In this document: positions 55,126 to 64,000 of the stretch, piece by piece
How positions within the stretch are numbered: the stretch's first letter is position 1
Layout: each line of letters starts with the position of its first letter
Source: Hydrogenophaga sp.
Lineage (GTDB): Bacteria; Pseudomonadota; Gammaproteobacteria; Burkholderiales; Burkholderiaceae_C
Assembly: GCF_025699295.1 (NCBI RefSeq)
Contig: NZ_JAILWB010000009.1
Location: 62,001-126,000 of the forward strand
Length of the DNA stretch: 64,000 nt
Direction of reading: 5' to 3'
Notes under the pieces: generated by a model
What the model saw: the letters and a program-made list of their open reading frames with translations, nothing else
What the model was told of the DNA's origin: nothing
The model's database searches: none
Translations under genes and position numbers: made by a program

Positions 55126-55935
55126 TCAGTGACTCGTGCCGAGGTAGGCGCTGATCACCTCCTCGTTGTTGCGGACTTCCTCGGGCGTGCCGTCGCCGAT
55201 CTTCTTGCCGTAGTCGAGCACCACCACGCGATCGGAGATGTCCATGACCACCCCCATGTCGTGCTCGATGAGCACGATGGTGGTGCCGAACTCGTCGTTC
55301 ACGTCCAGGATGAAGCGGCTCATGTCCTGCTTCTCCTCCAGGTTCATGCCCGCCATGGGCTCGTCCAGCAGCAGCACCTGCGGCTCCATGGCCAGCGCGC
55401 GGCCCAGGTCCACGCGCTTTTGCAGCCCGTAGGGCAACTGGCCCACCGGCGTCTTGCGGTGCGCCTGGATCTCCAGGAAGTCGATGATGTGCTCGACGAA
55501 CTCGCGCTGCGCCTCTTCTTCCTTCTGCGCCCCGCCCAGAAATTTCAGGTTGGCGAAGGGGTTGCGAAACGCCTGCGCAAACAGGTTGCTCCTGATGCGC
55601 AGGTTGCGCCCGGTCATGATGTTGTCGATCACGCTCATGCCCTTGAACAGCGCCAGGTTCTGGAAGGTGCGCGCAATGCCCATCTCGGCTACCTGTCGGC
55701 TGTTCATGTGCTTGAAGGTCTGCCCACGAAAGCTGATCGAGCCCTCTTGCGGCTGGTACACGCCGTTGATGCAGTTGAGCATGGAGCTCTTGCCGGCACC
55801 ATTGGGCCCGATGATGGCCCGCACCTCGTGCTCGCGCACGTCGAAGCTGATGTCGGTGAGCGCCTTGACGCCACCGAAGCTCAGGCTGATGTTGTTGACG
55901 TTGAGGATGACCTCGCCGATCTTCTTGTCGTTCAT
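55126..55935 (-). CDS. livG: Branched-chain-type ABC transporter ATP-binding protein LivG
   Basis: A 269-residue ATPase. Walker A GPNGAGKSSMLNCING, signature QLPYGLQKRVDLGRAL (LPYGLQ in place of LSGGQ, common in LivG), Walker B VLLLDEPMAGMN. ATG 55935 gives the normal LivG N-terminus. A longer in-frame start at 56034 would overlap the ligase stop (ATGA) and add 33 residues encoded partly by a palindromic repeat (VRAELVEA). The shorter start is preferred on length. Confidence 0.9.
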   Translation of the reverse strand: MNDKKIGEVILNVNNISLSFGGVKALTDISFDVREHEVRAIIGPNGAGKSSMLNCINGVYQPQEGSISFRGQTFKHMNSRQVAEMGIARTFQNLALFKGMSVIDNIMTGRNLRIRSNLFAQAFRNPFANLKFLGGAQKEEEAQREFVEHIIDFLEIQAHRKTPVGQLPYGLQKRVDLGRALAMEPQVLLLDEPMAGMNLEEKQDMSRFILDVNDEFGTTIVLIEHDMGVVMDISDRVVVLDYGKKIGDGTPEEVRNNEEVISAYLGTSH

Positions 55936-55993
55936 GGCAACTTCCGATCGCCCGGAGCCGGTCGGTGGGCTCTGGCGTTGTTGGCTTGGAGGG

Positions 55994-56020
55994 GCTTCGA
56001 CCAGTTCAGCGCGAACGGTG
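55994..56020. repeat. REP-like repeat at the acyl-CoA synthetase/livG junction
   Basis: GCTTCGACCAGTTCAGCGCG followed by AACGGTGG is a diverged single copy of the element inserted in recG (TTCGACAGGCTCAGCCCGAACGG class). On the minus strand its frame encodes VRAELVEA, the counterpart of VRAEPVEA in RecG. Confidence 0.75.
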
Positions 56021-56030
56021 GCAACGGCGC

Positions 56031-57977
56031 TCATGCGGCAGCCTTGACGGGTGCGAAGGTTTTTGCGTCGCGGATCTGCAGCGTCGCACTCACCGAACCC
56101 GTGCGCCCGTCCTCGAACTTCACCTGCGTCTCGATGTACTGCTCGGCCTTGCCGCCGTAGAGCGCATCGACCAGCACGCCGTACTTCTCGCCGATGAAGC
56201 CGCGGCGCACCTTGTTCGTGCGCGTGAGCTCGCCGTCGTCCGCATCGAGTTCCTTGTGCAGCACCAGGAAGCGGCTGATCTGGCTGCCCGCGAGCAGCTC
56301 GTCGCGCGACAGGTCGGCATTCACCTGCTCCACGCATTCGCGGATGAGCTCATAGACCTCGGGCTTCTGCGCCAGGTCGGTGTAGCCGGCATAGGAGAGG
56401 TTGCGTCGCTCGGCCCAGTTGCCCACGGCGTCGAAGTCGATGTTGATCATCACGCACACGCGCTCGCGCTGGTCGCCAAAGGCCACCGCCTCCTTGATGT
56501 GCGAGAAGAACTTGAGCTTGTTCTCCACGTACTTGGGCGCGAACATGGCGCCGTCGAAGTCGCCGCCCTTCAGGCGGCCGACGTCCTTGACCCGGTCGAT
56601 GATCTTCAGGTGTCCGCTCGCGTCGATGAATCCCGCGTCGCTCGTGTGGTACCAGCCATCGGCGCTGAGCACTTCGGCCGTGGCCGCCTCGTTCTTGTAG
56701 TAACCCTTGAGCAGTCCGGGTGACTTCACCAGGATCTCGCCCGAGTCCGAGAGCTTGATCTCCACACCCTCGCAGGGCACGCCTACGGTGTCCGCGCGCG
56801 CCTCATGATCGGGTTGTAGGCAGACGAAGACGGCGGTCTCGGTGGAGCCGTAGAGCTGCTTGAGGTTGACCCCGATGGAGCGGTAGAAGCTGAAGAGGTC
56901 GGGCCCGATGGCCTCGCCCGCGGTGTAGGCCACGCGCACGCGGCTCATGCCCAGGTTGTTTCTCAGCGGGCCATACACCAGCCAGTCGCCCAGGCGGTAC
57001 TTGAGCCGATCGAGCAGCCCCACTGCCTTGCCATCCATGAGATCGGGGCCCACGCGGCGCGCCACCTCCATGAAGTGATGGAACATCTGGCGCTTGATTG
57101 CACCCGCGTCCTCCATGCGGATCATCACGCTGGTGAGCAAGCCCTCGAACACCCGCGGGGGCGCGAAGTAGTACGTCGGCCCCACCTCCTTCAGATCGAT
57201 CGTCACGGTGGAAGCCGACTCCGGGCAGTTGACCACGTACCCTGCCACCAGCCATTGCGCGTAGGAGAAGATGTTCTGCCCGATCCAGGCGGGCGGCAGG
57301 TAGGCCAGCACCTCGTCGGCGCTGGTGAGCTTGTCGAACCGCGCGCCCACCGCGGCGCGGTCGATCAACGTGTGGTGGGTGTGCACCACGCCCTTGGGGT
57401 TGCCCGTCGTGCCGCTGGTGAAGAACATGGCGGCAACGTCATCGGGCCGGGCCTTGGCCACTTCGGTGCCAAAGAAGTCCGGCTGCGCGCTCGAGAACGC
57501 CTGGCCCGCCTCGATCAGCGCGCCCAGCGCGTCAAGCCCCGCCTGGTTGTAGTTGCGCAGCCCGCGCGGGTCGTCATAGTAGATGTGGCTGAGTTGCGGG
57601 CAGCGCTCGCGGATCTCCAGCATCTTGTCCACCTGCTCCTGGTCTTCCACCACGCAGAAACGCACCTCGGCGTTGTTGATCGGGAAGACGCACTCGCCCC
57701 CCACCGCGTCCTGGTACAGCGGCACGGGAATCGCCCCCAGCGACTGTGCCGCCAGCATCGTTGCATACAGGCGGGGGCGGTTCGCGCCAATGACCACCAT
57801 GTGCTCGTCGCGCCGCAAGCCTGCCTGGTGCAGGCCGCAAGCCAGCGCTTCCACCAGCTGCGCCATCTGCGCCCAGGTGGTGGTCTGCCAGATGCCGTAT
57901 TCCTTCTCGCGCATGGCGGCGCCTTCGGGGCGGCTGCGGGCGTGGCCCAGCAGCAACTGGGGAAAAGTGGTCTGCAT
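56031..57977 (-). CDS. Large AMP-forming acyl-CoA synthetase
   Basis: A 648-residue FadD/AcsL-like synthetase. AMP motif FTSGTTGNPKGVVHTHH, core AYTAGEAIGPDLFSFYR and YGSTETAVF, and the hinge/C-terminal segments DGWYHTSDAGF and KDVGRLKGGDF. The size fits long-chain or bulky aryl/alicyclic acyl-CoA synthetases of liv clusters. It forms the head of the transporter operon, divergent from a Crp/Fnr regulator. GGAGAC precedes the ATG at 57977. Confidence 0.87.
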   Translation of the reverse strand: MQTTFPQLLLGHARSRPEGAAMREKEYGIWQTTTWAQMAQLVEALACGLHQAGLRRDEHMVVIGANRPRLYATMLAAQSLGAIPVPLYQDAVGGECVFPINNAEVRFCVVEDQEQVDKMLEIRERCPQLSHIYYDDPRGLRNYNQAGLDALGALIEAGQAFSSAQPDFFGTEVAKARPDDVAAMFFTSGTTGNPKGVVHTHHTLIDRAAVGARFDKLTSADEVLAYLPPAWIGQNIFSYAQWLVAGYVVNCPESASTVTIDLKEVGPTYYFAPPRVFEGLLTSVMIRMEDAGAIKRQMFHHFMEVARRVGPDLMDGKAVGLLDRLKYRLGDWLVYGPLRNNLGMSRVRVAYTAGEAIGPDLFSFYRSIGVNLKQLYGSTETAVFVCLQPDHEARADTVGVPCEGVEIKLSDSGEILVKSPGLLKGYYKNEAATAEVLSADGWYHTSDAGFIDASGHLKIIDRVKDVGRLKGGDFDGAMFAPKYVENKLKFFSHIKEAVAFGDQRERVCVMINIDFDAVGNWAERRNLSYAGYTDLAQKPEVYELIRECVEQVNADLSRDELLAGSQISRFLVLHKELDADDGELTRTNKVRRGFIGEKYGVLVDALYGGKAEQYIETQVKFEDGRTGSVSATLQIRDAKTFAPVKAAA

Positions 57978-58077
57978 GCGTGTCTCCTGAGTCCGGTCTC
58001 GGGGTGCCGGCATCGCCCATGTCCCAAGCAGGACATTGCGTTCTGCAGCGCATGGTAGGTCTTCGTTTGACGTCATG

Positions 58078-58095
58078 TTGTCGGTTCGACGACAA
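58078..58095. promoter_or_regulatory. Candidate Crp/Fnr-family operator
   Basis: TTGTCG-GTTCGA-CGACAA is a perfect inverted repeat (6-bp arms, 6-base spacer) between the divergent synthetase and regulator genes. The geometry matches Crp-family sites while the sequence differs from the Crp (TGTGA) and Fnr (TTGAT) half-sites. A second 8-bp palindrome TGACGTCA lies at 58068-58075. Confidence 0.6.
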
Positions 58096-58165
58096 TTCCG
58101 GGTCATCCCTCCTAGGACTTTCCCCTAGCGTTGGGCTTCCGTCCGCGAGCCTCCCCCGTATCCCC

Positions 58166-58900
58166 ATGAGCCCCTTCACCCCTCACCGTTCCGGCAGCGT
58201 GCTGCGCGACCGCGCGCGGCCGCCCACCGAAGCGGAACTGGCCGAAATTCCCTGGCTGGAGCGCCTCACGCCGGTCGAACGCGAACGTGCCGTGGCCGCG
58301 CTGGTGGTGGGCGAGGCCGAGGCGGGTGACCACCTCTGCCGTTTCGGCCGGCCCGTGACCTACTGGTTCGGTCTGGTCGACGGCCTGCTCAAAATGAGCA
58401 ACGACGACTCGCAGGGGCCGTTGATCACCTTCACCGGCGTGGCGCCCGGTGGCTGGTTCGGCGAGGGCACGGTGCTCAAGCACGAGCACTACCGCTACAA
58501 CATCCTGGCGCTGCGCAAGAGCCGCGTGGCGGGCCTGCCGGTGGAAACCTTCGACTGGCTGCTGGACCACTCGATCGGCTTCAACCGCTTCGTCATGCAC
58601 CAGCTCAACGAGCGCCTGGGTCAGTTCATCGCGGCGCGCGAGATCGACCGCCTGAACAACCCGGACCTGCGCGTGGCACGCAACCTGGCTGCGCTGTTCC
58701 ACCCGCTGCTCTCGCCCAACGTGGCCGGGGTCCTGCGCATCACCCAGCAGGAGCTGGCCTATCTGGTGGGTCTGTCGCGCCAGCGTGTCAACGAGGCGCT
58801 GACCACGCTGGCCGCGAAGGGCTGGATCCGCGTGGAATACGGTGGTCTGCGTGTGCTTGATCTCGCCGCGCTGCGATCGGGCGTCCTTGATGAAGCATGA
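58166..58900 (+). CDS. Crp/Fnr-family transcriptional regulator
   Basis: A 244-residue regulator. An N-terminal cyclic-nucleotide-binding-like beta barrel ([20 protein letters not shown]) leads into a C-terminal winged helix with [21 protein letters not shown]. It lacks the Fnr cysteine cluster. Divergent from the synthetase/liv operon, of which it is the probable controller. Effector unknown. Confidence 0.88.
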   Translation: MSPFTPHRSGSVLRDRARPPTEAELAEIPWLERLTPVERERAVAALVVGEAEAGDHLCRFGRPVTYWFGLVDGLLKMSNDDSQGPLITFTGVAPGGWFGEGTVLKHEHYRYNILALRKSRVAGLPVETFDWLLDHSIGFNRFVMHQLNERLGQFIAAREIDRLNNPDLRVARNLAALFHPLLSPNVAGVLRITQQELAYLVGLSRQRVNEALTTLAAKGWIRVEYGGLRVLDLAALRSGVLDEA

Positions 58901-58907
58901 TCGACCC

Positions 58908-60038
58908 ATGACGACCGACAAACCCGCTGCCCGCACGCTCAAGCTGAAACCGGGTGCTGCCAGCAAGACCCCCGCCGACCCGTTTGCGCCGCGCCGTGCT
59001 CCGGTGCGCCCGCCCGGCCCCGCGCGGGCAAAAAGCGTGTCGGCCTCGGCCCCCAAGCCGCCGCGCGAACCCTTGCCGGGCGCCGGCACCCAGCGGACGG
59101 GCCCCGCCGGTGAGCGCCCCGCGCGAGCGGCGCCGCGCCGCGCCGACCCGCCCTATGGCAACGCCGACCGACAGCCCCGTGGCCCAGCGGCCGCGCCGCG
59201 CCCGCCCCCGCCGCACCGGCCCGACCTCGCCCGCGTCGGCAACGTGCGCGGCGAAATCCGCCTCAACAAGCGCATGGCCGACCTTGGTCTGTGCTCGCGT
59301 CGCGAGGCCGACGAATGGATCGCGCGTGGCTGGGTGCTGGTCAACGGCGAGCCCGCGGTCATGGGCATGCCCGTGCCGCCCGATGCCCGGGTGGAGGTGC
59401 TGCCCCAGGCGCGCCACCAGCAGGCGGGGCAGGTCACCATCCTGCTGCACAAGCCGGTGGGTTATGTGAGCGGCCAGCCCGAGGACGGGCACGAGGCCGC
59501 CGCCACGCTGATCGGTGCGCCCAGCCAGTGGCGCGGCGACGCGAAGACCCCCGCCGACGGCCGGCGCTTTGCCCCGGAGCACACGCGTGGCCTGGCGCCC
59601 GCGGGCCGGCTTGACATCGATTCCACCGGCCTGCTCGTGCTCACGCAGGACGGCCGCGTGGCGCGCACGCTGATCGGTGAGAGCAGCGGCGTGGAGAAGG
59701 AATACCTGGTGCGCGTGCAGTTCGCGCCCAACGGCCCGCAGGGCGCGGGCGTGGTCGCGCAGAACGTGCAGGCGGTCTTCCCGCCCGCGCAACTGGCGCT
59801 GTTGCGCCACGGTCTGAGTCTGGACGGCCAGGCCCTGCGTCTCGCCCAGGTGGACTGGCAGAACCCCGAGCAACTGCGCTTCGTGCTCACCGAAGGAAAG
59901 AAGCGCCAGATCCGGCGCATGTGCGAGCAGGTCGGCCTGCATGTGGTGGGCTTGAAGCGCATCCGCATCGGCAAGGTGGTGCTGGGCAACCTGCCGGTGG
60001 GGCAATGGCGCTACCTGCGGGCGGACGAACAGTTCTGA
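58908..60038 (+). CDS. RluF/RsuA-family rRNA pseudouridine synthase with long disordered N-terminus
   Basis: A 376-residue pseudouridine synthase. The first 115 residues are Pro/Ala/Arg-rich and of low complexity. An S4 domain follows ([21 protein letters not shown]), then the catalytic domain with the Asp of [19 protein letters not shown] and [14 protein letters not shown]. The rRNA target (RluF-like U2604, or another) is not certain. It begins seven bases after the regulator stop; two other in-frame ATGs lie 18 and 66 bases upstream. Confidence 0.88.
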   Translation: MTTDKPAARTLKLKPGAASKTPADPFAPRRAPVRPPGPARAKSVSASAPKPPREPLPGAGTQRTGPAGERPARAAPRRADPPYGNADRQPRGPAAAPRPPPPHRPDLARVGNVRGEIRLNKRMADLGLCSRREADEWIARGWVLVNGEPAVMGMPVPPDARVEVLPQARHQQAGQVTILLHKPVGYVSGQPEDGHEAAATLIGAPSQWRGDAKTPADGRRFAPEHTRGLAPAGRLDIDSTGLLVLTQDGRVARTLIGESSGVEKEYLVRVQFAPNGPQGAGVVAQNVQAVFPPAQLALLRHGLSLDGQALRLAQVDWQNPEQLRFVLTEGKKRQIRRMCEQVGLHVVGLKRIRIGKVVLGNLPVGQWRYLRADEQF

Positions 60039-60114
60039 GTCCGGCCCGCGCCGTCGGCCGTCGGGCGGTGCCCGATGTCACACACTTTCGGGCCGCTCCC
60101 GTCCACAATGGCCC

Positions 60115-61392
60115 ATGGACCCACCCCAGCCGCCGCCCAAACCCAAGGCCCTGCTGCGGCACGTGCGGCCTACCGACCTGCGCGCGGCGGTGCGCCTGGC
60201 CGCGCAGGCCACCACCGGCGTGATCGGCGTGGCCGAGGGCGTGCACCAGTCGGTGCGCGACCGCCTGGGCCTGCCCGCGGGCACGGCGCCCGGGCGCACC
60301 GGTGGCCTCACGGGGCAGATCTACCAGGGCATCCGCGGCGTCACCCAGCTTGTCGGCCATGGCCTGGACAGCGCGCTGGCGGTCCTGCTGCCCATGGTGG
60401 ACGACCCTTCGCGCCACCCGGAACCCTCGCCCGCCCGCGAGGCCGTGCTGGCGGCCCTCAATGGTGTGCTGGGCGACCGGTTGCTGGAGAGCGGCAACCC
60501 GCTGGCGCAGGCCATGGAGTTGCGTCATCAGGGCCGTCGCCTGGTGCTGGAGCGCCCGCAGGCCCTGCAGGAACGCCTGGTCGGTGCCTCGCCGCACCTG
60601 CTCGTGCTGCTGCACGGCCTGTGCATGAACGACACGCAGTGGCTGCGCAACGGCCACGACCACGGCGCCTTCCTGGCGCAGGCGCTGGGCTGCACGCCGG
60701 TCTACCTGCGCTACAACAGCGGCCTGCACACCTCGACCAACGGGCGCGAGTTCGCGCGCCAGCTGGAATGGCTCGCCGCGCAGTGGCCGGTGCCGCTCGA
60801 ATCCATCACCCTGGTCGGCCACAGCATGGGCGGACTGGTGGCGCGCGCCGCCTGCGAGGTGGCGCAGCGGGACGCCCACCGCTGGCGCCCGCTGCTCAGG
60901 CACATGGTGTTCCTGGGCACGCCGCACCACGGCGCGCCGCTTGAGCGTGCCGGCCATGGGGTGGACGTGCTGCTGGCCGCGACCCCTTTCACCGCGCCCT
61001 TCTCCCGCCTGGGACAGATGCGCAGTGCCGGCATCACCGACCTTCGGCACGGCCACGTGCTCGACAGCGACTGGCAGGGCCGCGCGCGCTTTGGCTCCGG
61101 CGTGGACCACCGCGAACCCCTGCCCCTGCCCGAGGGCGTGGCCTGTTTCACCGTCGCGGCCACGCTCGCGCCCCAGCGCGGCCTGCTGGCCGACCGGCTG
61201 CTGGGCGACGGCCTGGTGCCGCTGCGCAGCGCCCTGGGCCAGCACGACGACCCGCACCACCGCCTGGTGTTCGCGCGCGAGAGCCAGCGCACCGTGTTCC
61301 GCACCGGCCACCTGGAGCTGCTGTCCAGCCCGGTGGTGGCGCAGCAATTGCTGCAGTGGCTGGGGCCCGTGGCGCACGATGAGGCGGATTGA
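60115..61392 (+). CDS. Alpha/beta hydrolase (lipase/PGAP1-like)
   Basis: A 425-residue alpha/beta hydrolase. The catalytic elbow is ITLVGHSMGGLVARAA (nucleophile Ser), with LLVLLHGLCMNDTQW as oxyanion strand, GTPHHGAPLERAG, DGLVPLRSA (acid) and FRTGHLELL (His). The first 140 residues are a helical extension of unknown role. No signal peptide. CACAAT ends five bases before the ATG and no ribosome binding site is visible. Substrate unknown. Confidence 0.83.
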   Translation: MDPPQPPPKPKALLRHVRPTDLRAAVRLAAQATTGVIGVAEGVHQSVRDRLGLPAGTAPGRTGGLTGQIYQGIRGVTQLVGHGLDSALAVLLPMVDDPSRHPEPSPAREAVLAALNGVLGDRLLESGNPLAQAMELRHQGRRLVLERPQALQERLVGASPHLLVLLHGLCMNDTQWLRNGHDHGAFLAQALGCTPVYLRYNSGLHTSTNGREFARQLEWLAAQWPVPLESITLVGHSMGGLVARAACEVAQRDAHRWRPLLRHMVFLGTPHHGAPLERAGHGVDVLLAATPFTAPFSRLGQMRSAGITDLRHGHVLDSDWQGRARFGSGVDHREPLPLPEGVACFTVAATLAPQRGLLADRLLGDGLVPLRSALGQHDDPHHRLVFARESQRTVFRTGHLELLSSPVVAQQLLQWLGPVAHDEAD

Positions 61393-61428
61393 ATGACCGT
61401 CTGAATCGTCAGATGCGCGCCGCCGACG

Positions 61429-61455
61429 CTTGAAAACCGGCGGCCCGCCCATAAT
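61429..61455 (+). promoter_or_regulatory. Sigma-32-type promoter of htpG
   Basis: CTTGAAA followed after 12 bases by CCCATAAT matches the heat-shock sigma consensus (CTTGAA, CCCCAT-T) better than sigma-70, for which 14 bases between TTGAAA and CATAAT would be too short. It lies about 60 bases before htpG, a known heat-shock gene. Confidence 0.7.
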
Positions 61456-61516
61456 TCCGCCTCGCGCCGCGCTCGCAGGCGCGTCCTTCCCCCTGTTTTC
61501 AAGTCAGCCGATTCCC

Positions 61517-63379
61517 ATGAGCAAACAAACCCTGTCCTTCCAGGCCGAGGTGGCGCAGCTGCTGCACCTCGTCACGCATTCGCTGTACTCCAACCCCGAC
61601 ATCTTCCTGCGCGAGCTGGTGTCCAACGCGTCGGACGCATGCGACAAGCTGCGCTTCGAGGCCCTGAACAACGCGGCCCTGTTCGAGGACGCGCCCACGC
61701 TGGAGGTGCGCGTGGGCTTCGACCGGGAGGCGAAGACCATCACCATCACCGACAACGGCATCGGCATGAGCGCGCAGGAGGCGATCGACCACCTGGGCAC
61801 CATCGCCAAGAGCGGCACCAAGGACTTCATGAGCCGCCTCAGTGGCGACCAGAAGCAGGACGCCCAGCTCATCGGGCAGTTCGGCGTGGGTTTCTACTCC
61901 GGCTTCATCGTGGCCGACAAGATCACCGTCGAGTCGCGCCGCGCCGGCCTGCCCGCGGCCGAAGGCGTGCGCTGGACCAGCGGCGGCACCGGCGACTTCG
62001 AGGTCGAGGCCATCGAACGCCCCGCGCGCGGCACCAGCGTGATCCTGCACCTGCGCGACGACGCCAGCCAGTACCTCGACCGCTGGAAGCTCAAGTCCAT
62101 CATCGGCCGCTATTCCGACCACATCAGCCTGCCCATCCTGATGCAGAAGGAGGAGTGGGACGCCGAGAAGAGTGAGCAGGTGCTCAAGGACGAATGGGAG
62201 GCGGTGAACTCGGCCAACGCCCTGTGGGCGCGCAGCAAGAAGGACGTGAGCGACGAGCAGTACACCGAGTTCTACAAGAACCTGAGCTACGACATGGAGG
62301 CCCCGCTGACCTGGAGCCACAACCGTGTCGAGGGCAGCACCGAGTACACGCAGTTGCTCTACATCCCGGCCAAGGCGCCGCACGACCTCTGGAACCGCGA
62401 CCGCAAGGCCGGCATCAAGCTCTACGTCAAGCGCGTCTTCATCATGGACGAGGCCGAGGCGCTGATGCCCTCGTACCTGCGCTGGGTCAAGGGCGTGGTC
62501 GACTCGGCCGACCTGCCGCTCAACGTAAGCCGCGAGCTGCTGCAGGAAAGCCGCGACGTGAAGGCGATCCGCGAGGGCAACACCCGCCGCGTGCTGGCCA
62601 TGCTGGACGACTTGAGCAAGGACGGCGACAGGTACACGAAGTTCTACGCCGAATTCGGGGCCGTGCTCAAGGAAGGCCTGGGCGAGGACTTCGCCAACCG
62701 CGACAAGATCGCGAAGCTGCTGCGCTTTGCCAGCACGCAGGCCACCGACCTCACGTCACTGGCCGACTACAAGACGCGCATGAAGGAAGGCCAGCAGGCC
62801 ATCTACTACATCACCGCCGACAACCGCGCCGCGGCGCAGAACAGCCCGCAGCTCGAGGTGTTCCGCAAGAAGGGCATCGAGGTGCTGCTGATGACGGACC
62901 GCGTGGACGAGTGGGCGCTGTCCTTCCTCACCGAGTTCGACGGCACCCCGCTGCAGAGCGTGGCCAAGGGCGCGGTGGACCTGGGCTCGCTGCAGGACGA
63001 GGAGGAGAAGAAGGCCGCCGAAGCCGCCGCCGAAACCTTCAAGCCGGTGCTGGAGCGCCTGAAGGAAAGCCTCAAGGACAAGGCCAAGGACGTGCGCGTC
63101 ACCTCGCGCCTGGTCGACTCGCCGGCCTGCCTGGTGGTCGAGGACGGCGACTACTCCACGCAGCTGGCCCGCATGCTCAAGCAGGCCGGCCAGCCCGCGC
63201 CCGAGGTGCGCCCCATTCTGGAGGTGAACGCGGAGCACGCGCTGGTGAAGAAGCTCGACGGCAGCGCGCATTTCGACGACCTGGCCCACATCCTGTTCGA
63301 CCAGGCACTGCTGGCCGAAGGCGGCCTGCCCGAGGACCCGGCGGCCTACGTGAAAAGGGTCAACGCGCTGCTGATTTGA
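61517..63379 (+). CDS. htpG: Hsp90 chaperone HtpG
   Basis: A 620-residue cytoplasmic chaperone. The N-terminal ATPase domain has [27 protein letters not shown] and [16 protein letters not shown]. The middle domain has [17 protein letters not shown]-terminal dimerisation is via the last 100 residues. Start ATG 61517 gives [11 protein letters not shown]; an upstream in-frame ATG lies before the promoter and is rejected. Normal length. Confidence 0.97.
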   Translation: MSKQTLSFQAEVAQLLHLVTHSLYSNPDIFLRELVSNASDACDKLRFEALNNAALFEDAPTLEVRVGFDREAKTITITDNGIGMSAQEAIDHLGTIAKSGTKDFMSRLSGDQKQDAQLIGQFGVGFYSGFIVADKITVESRRAGLPAAEGVRWTSGGTGDFEVEAIERPARGTSVILHLRDDASQYLDRWKLKSIIGRYSDHISLPILMQKEEWDAEKSEQVLKDEWEAVNSANALWARSKKDVSDEQYTEFYKNLSYDMEAPLTWSHNRVEGSTEYTQLLYIPAKAPHDLWNRDRKAGIKLYVKRVFIMDEAEALMPSYLRWVKGVVDSADLPLNVSRELLQESRDVKAIREGNTRRVLAMLDDLSKDGDRYTKFYAEFGAVLKEGLGEDFANRDKIAKLLRFASTQATDLTSLADYKTRMKEGQQAIYYITADNRAAAQNSPQLEVFRKKGIEVLLMTDRVDEWALSFLTEFDGTPLQSVAKGAVDLGSLQDEEEKKAAEAAAETFKPVLERLKESLKDKAKDVRVTSRLVDSPACLVVEDGDYSTQLARMLKQAGQPAPEVRPILEVNAEHALVKKLDGSAHFDDLAHILFDQALLAEGGLPEDPAAYVKRVNALLI

Positions 63380-63390
63380 CAGCGAACCCG

Positions 63391-63414
63391 ACCGCCCGGC
63401 CGCCCCCGGGCGGT
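63391..63414 (+). terminator. GC-rich hairpin after htpG
   Basis: ACCGCCCGG / CCGGGCGGT, a perfect 9-bp stem with a 6-base loop, 12 bases after the htpG stop. No U-tract follows, so it is a weak or stabilising terminator. Confidence 0.55.
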
Positions 63415-63494
63415 TGACTACACTCTGGGCCGGGGAGTCCATCCAGGGTCAGTGCACCGCACCTGACCCATCCATCCGATTCACCGGCCACAAC

Positions 63495-64000
63495 GTGTAC
63501 CTACAGCGCCCCTTCGATCACGTCGTCACCTTCCGCAACAGCCAGGGCGAAAGTGCGCGTGGCACCCTGACGAGCCTGCAGCGCCGCTCGCTGGTGATGG
63601 AGATCTACAACCCCTACTCCATTGTTCAGGTCAGCGAGGTGCTCAACGAGCTGACGATCCGTTCGGGCGATCAGATCATCTACCAGGGCAAGGCGGTGGT
63701 GGTCAGCCTGCTCAACACAGGCCTCATGGCGGTGGTGTCGGTGGCATTGATCGACGAGTGGTCGGACCTCAATGCCATTCGCGGCGATATCCGCCAGGTG
63801 CACGACGAGGCGGAGCGCTTCGTGGCCAACTGGGAGTCGCGCTTCAGGATCAAGCAGAGCTACCAGGTTTCGATCAGCGAATTCCGGGCCTTTCTGGCCG
63901 AAACCGCACGCTGGACCGACCAGGCCGACATGTCTTCCGTACTGCCCCGCGAGGCCGATGGGCGCATCCGCTCTGACGTGTTCGACGAGTTGGCCGGACC
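63495..64000 (+). CDS. PilZ-like N-terminal domain protein, truncated by the window end
   Basis: The open frame from GTG 63495 runs off the window (about 168 residues visible). It has a small beta-barrel-like domain (VTFRNSQGESARGTLTSLQR and LVMEIYNPYSIVQVSEVL), reminiscent of PilZ-type domains, then a helical region (RQVHDEAERFVANWESRFR). It resembles the start of proteins annotated as PhcB-like/extracellular-factor methyltransferases, but the diagnostic part is outside the window. No ATG exists in frame nearby. Confidence 0.6.
   Translation, partial: MYLQRPFDHVVTFRNSQGESARGTLTSLQRRSLVMEIYNPYSIVQVSEVLNELTIRSGDQIIYQGKAVVVSLLNTGLMAVVSVALIDEWSDLNAIRGDIRQVHDEAERFVANWESRFRIKQSYQVSISEFRAFLAETARWTDQADMSSVLPREADGRIRSDVFDELAG

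Noticed and set aside
56034-56036. ATG at 56034 as the livG start
   Set aside because: It forms an ATGA overlap with the upstream stop, but the extra 33 residues are largely repeat-derived and LivG proteins normally start near 55935. Left open as an alternative.

Overview
The window comes from a high-GC betaproteobacterium, most likely a member of the Comamonadaceae (Hydrogenophaga/Acidovorax-like). This is inferred from the OxyR, ubiA, glp, nag and spc-operon proteins, the Bug-type solute receptors, and several intergenic palindromic repeats typical of that family. No CRISPR array, integrase, transposase or phage gene is visible.

Layout. 1-9.6 kb is housekeeping: the end of a zinc-ribbon protein, a Tat-exported LigB-type dioxygenase, the queuosine pair queA/tgt with a sugar-dehydrogenase-like gene coupled between them, recG, oxyR, dps and ubiA. 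9.6-11.3 kb is an island holding one orphan gene of lower GC, bracketed by two inverted copies of a structured repeat. 11.3-22.3 kb is a glycerol locus: glpR-glpK-proC on the minus strand, divergent from a glycerol ABC transporter (two ATPases, two permeases, a DUF2160 membrane protein, a periplasmic receptor) and glpD. 22.3-31.6 kb is the spc/alpha ribosomal operon from rplN to rplQ, with secY, infA, rpoA and then initiator tRNA-fMet. Here rplN follows glpD, so the S10 half is not adjacent.

31.6-35.8 kb is a compact salicylate 5-hydroxylase locus: a NahR-like regulator divergent from reductase, large subunit, small subunit and ferredoxin (nagR / nagAa-G-H-Ab order). 35.8-39 kb holds a PACE-family efflux gene with a divergent LysR regulator and small genes (YjfB-like, PsiF-like, membrane proteins). 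39-46 kb is a tightly overlapping minus-strand operon for the aerobic CoA-dependent breakdown of 2-aminobenzoate: ACMR-type flavoenzyme, MarR regulator, enoyl-CoA hydratase, acyl-CoA dehydrogenase, CoA ligase and a Rid-family protein. 46-58 kb holds two orphan Bug receptors, a PaaK-like CoA ligase, a complete branched-chain-type ABC transporter and a large acyl-CoA synthetase divergent from a Crp/Fnr regulator. 58.9-64 kb holds an RluF-like pseudouridine synthase, an alpha/beta hydrolase, htpG and a truncated PilZ-like gene.

The regions together suggest a soil or water heterotroph that uses glycerol and aromatic acids (salicylate to gentisate, 2-aminobenzoate via CoA thioesters). The most unusual signals are at the DNA level: an interspersed palindromic repeat read in frame through recG and again at the livG start, a covarying structured repeat bracketing the orphan gene, a second repeat family abutting four stop codons in the transporter region, an attenuator-like rpsD leader, and several genes whose -10 box lies 5-8 bases from the start codon with no Shine-Dalgarno sequence.
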